A DNA stretch of 64,000 nt from Margaritifera margaritifera (taxonomy: Eukaryota > Mollusca > Bivalvia > Unionida > Margaritiferidae), in the NCBI GenBank assembly GCA_029931535.1, contig JAQPZY010001581.1:2882001-2946000 (forward strand), read 5' to 3'. This document shows positions 63,625 to 64,000 of the stretch, one piece after another. The notes under the pieces were generated by a model. The model searched no databases. It saw only the letters and a list, made by a program, of their open reading frames with translations, and was not told where the DNA came from. A program made the position numbers and the translations under genes. The first letter of the stretch is position 1, and each line of letters begins with the position of its first letter.

Positions 63625-63760
63625 AACAATTAACCCATTCACATTGAGTCAGCAACCAGCCGTCAAGCCAGCAACATCTTAAGACCGGAGTTGCACCTGC
63701 TGTGGTAGGAAGAGAGGAGGGGGCCACGTGCAGCCAACGACCAGCCGACTACATTTAATA

Positions 63761-63922
63761 ATGGAAGTACGGGGCGTGGCTGCATACACGGGACAGACCA
63801 TCACAAAAGTGAGCCTACGTACCCCACCACCACCGAAGTCGAGGAGTACTAGGAAATACAACAAATTTACCGAGAAGTATCCCGACGCAGCGGGTGCCAA
63901 GCCTGGCCAGTCGTGCTGCAAG

Positions 63923-63997
<75 letters not shown>

Positions 63998-64000
63998 CTC
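63761..64000 (+). CDS. Open frame behind repeat block 3, runs off the window
   Basis: ATG 63761 opens MEVRGVAAYTGQTITKVSLR, then a PPPPKSRSTRKY segment, KFTEKYPDAAGAKPG and SCCKPRERER as it enters a (GA)n tract (63929-63992). It is open to the end of the window, about 80 codons. Basic and proline-containing at first. It cannot be assigned. It occupies the same position relative to its repeat block as the genes behind blocks 1 and 2. Confidence 0.35.

Overview
This is a eukaryotic, AT-rich, intron-and-repeat-type genome window. It most resembles a marine invertebrate, probably a bivalve mollusc. The grounds are long (CT)n, (CA)n and (AT)n tracts, a tRNA-Lys-derived SINE with a Meta-SINE-like core, a mollusc-style Mutator-like transposase, mariner and Ty3 relics, and above all several Polinton/Maverick relics. 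The lineage call is inference; nothing here fixes a species. I see no bacterial or organellar organisation. The only convincing host protein-coding piece is one terminal exon of a single-pass membrane protein (33946-34866).

Layout. 1.1-3.3 kb (minus): relic of a protein-primed family B DNA polymerase with a tandemly duplicated palm segment. 7.1-15.2 kb: Polinton A, GC-rich and decayed, with PolB (+), integrase (-), packaging ATPase (+), penton, pVI-like protein and the start of the major capsid gene. It is cut off at 15.2 kb by a minus-strand Mutator-like transposase (to 16.4 kb). 17.1-20.9 kb: a MITE abutting a Ty3/gypsy element that kept gag, RT and RNase H, lost integrase and retains one full LTR. 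21.2-22.3 kb: a minisatellite. 22.3-24.1 kb (minus): Polinton C, a deleted relative of element D. 26.8-28.1 kb: a 1.3-kb mariner with TA target duplications, inserted in an arm of a fold-back MITE family whose other copy lies at 28.3-28.7 kb. 29-41 kb: SINEs, hairpins, microsatellites and the host exon.

42.0-54.0 kb is Polinton D, the most complete element, with every gene on the plus strand: PolB, a 12-residue-repeat protein, a BIR (IAP-type) zinc-domain protein, an F-box-like overlapping ORF, an unassigned helical ORF, two small ORFs, packaging ATPase, two small 'GGFL' hydrophobic-tail proteins, basic protein, chromodomain integrase, penton, pVI-like protein, double-jelly-roll major capsid protein and adenain-like protease. 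It carries many frameshifts and in-frame stops and is not coding-competent as it stands. Its genes together describe a virus-like replication, packaging and capsid programme plus a possible host-cell-death accessory module.

54-64 kb holds a diverged duplication, a 55-bp satellite and an unusual array. Three ~640-bp non-coding blocks, spaced about 1.65 kb apart, each lead into a promoter-like stretch and a different small ORF. One of these transcription units ends in a textbook replication-dependent histone 3' stem-loop although its ORF does not resemble a histone. A diverged inverted copy of that 3' end lies at 58.8-59.0 kb. This array and the BIR-bearing Polinton pair are the parts most worth a second look.
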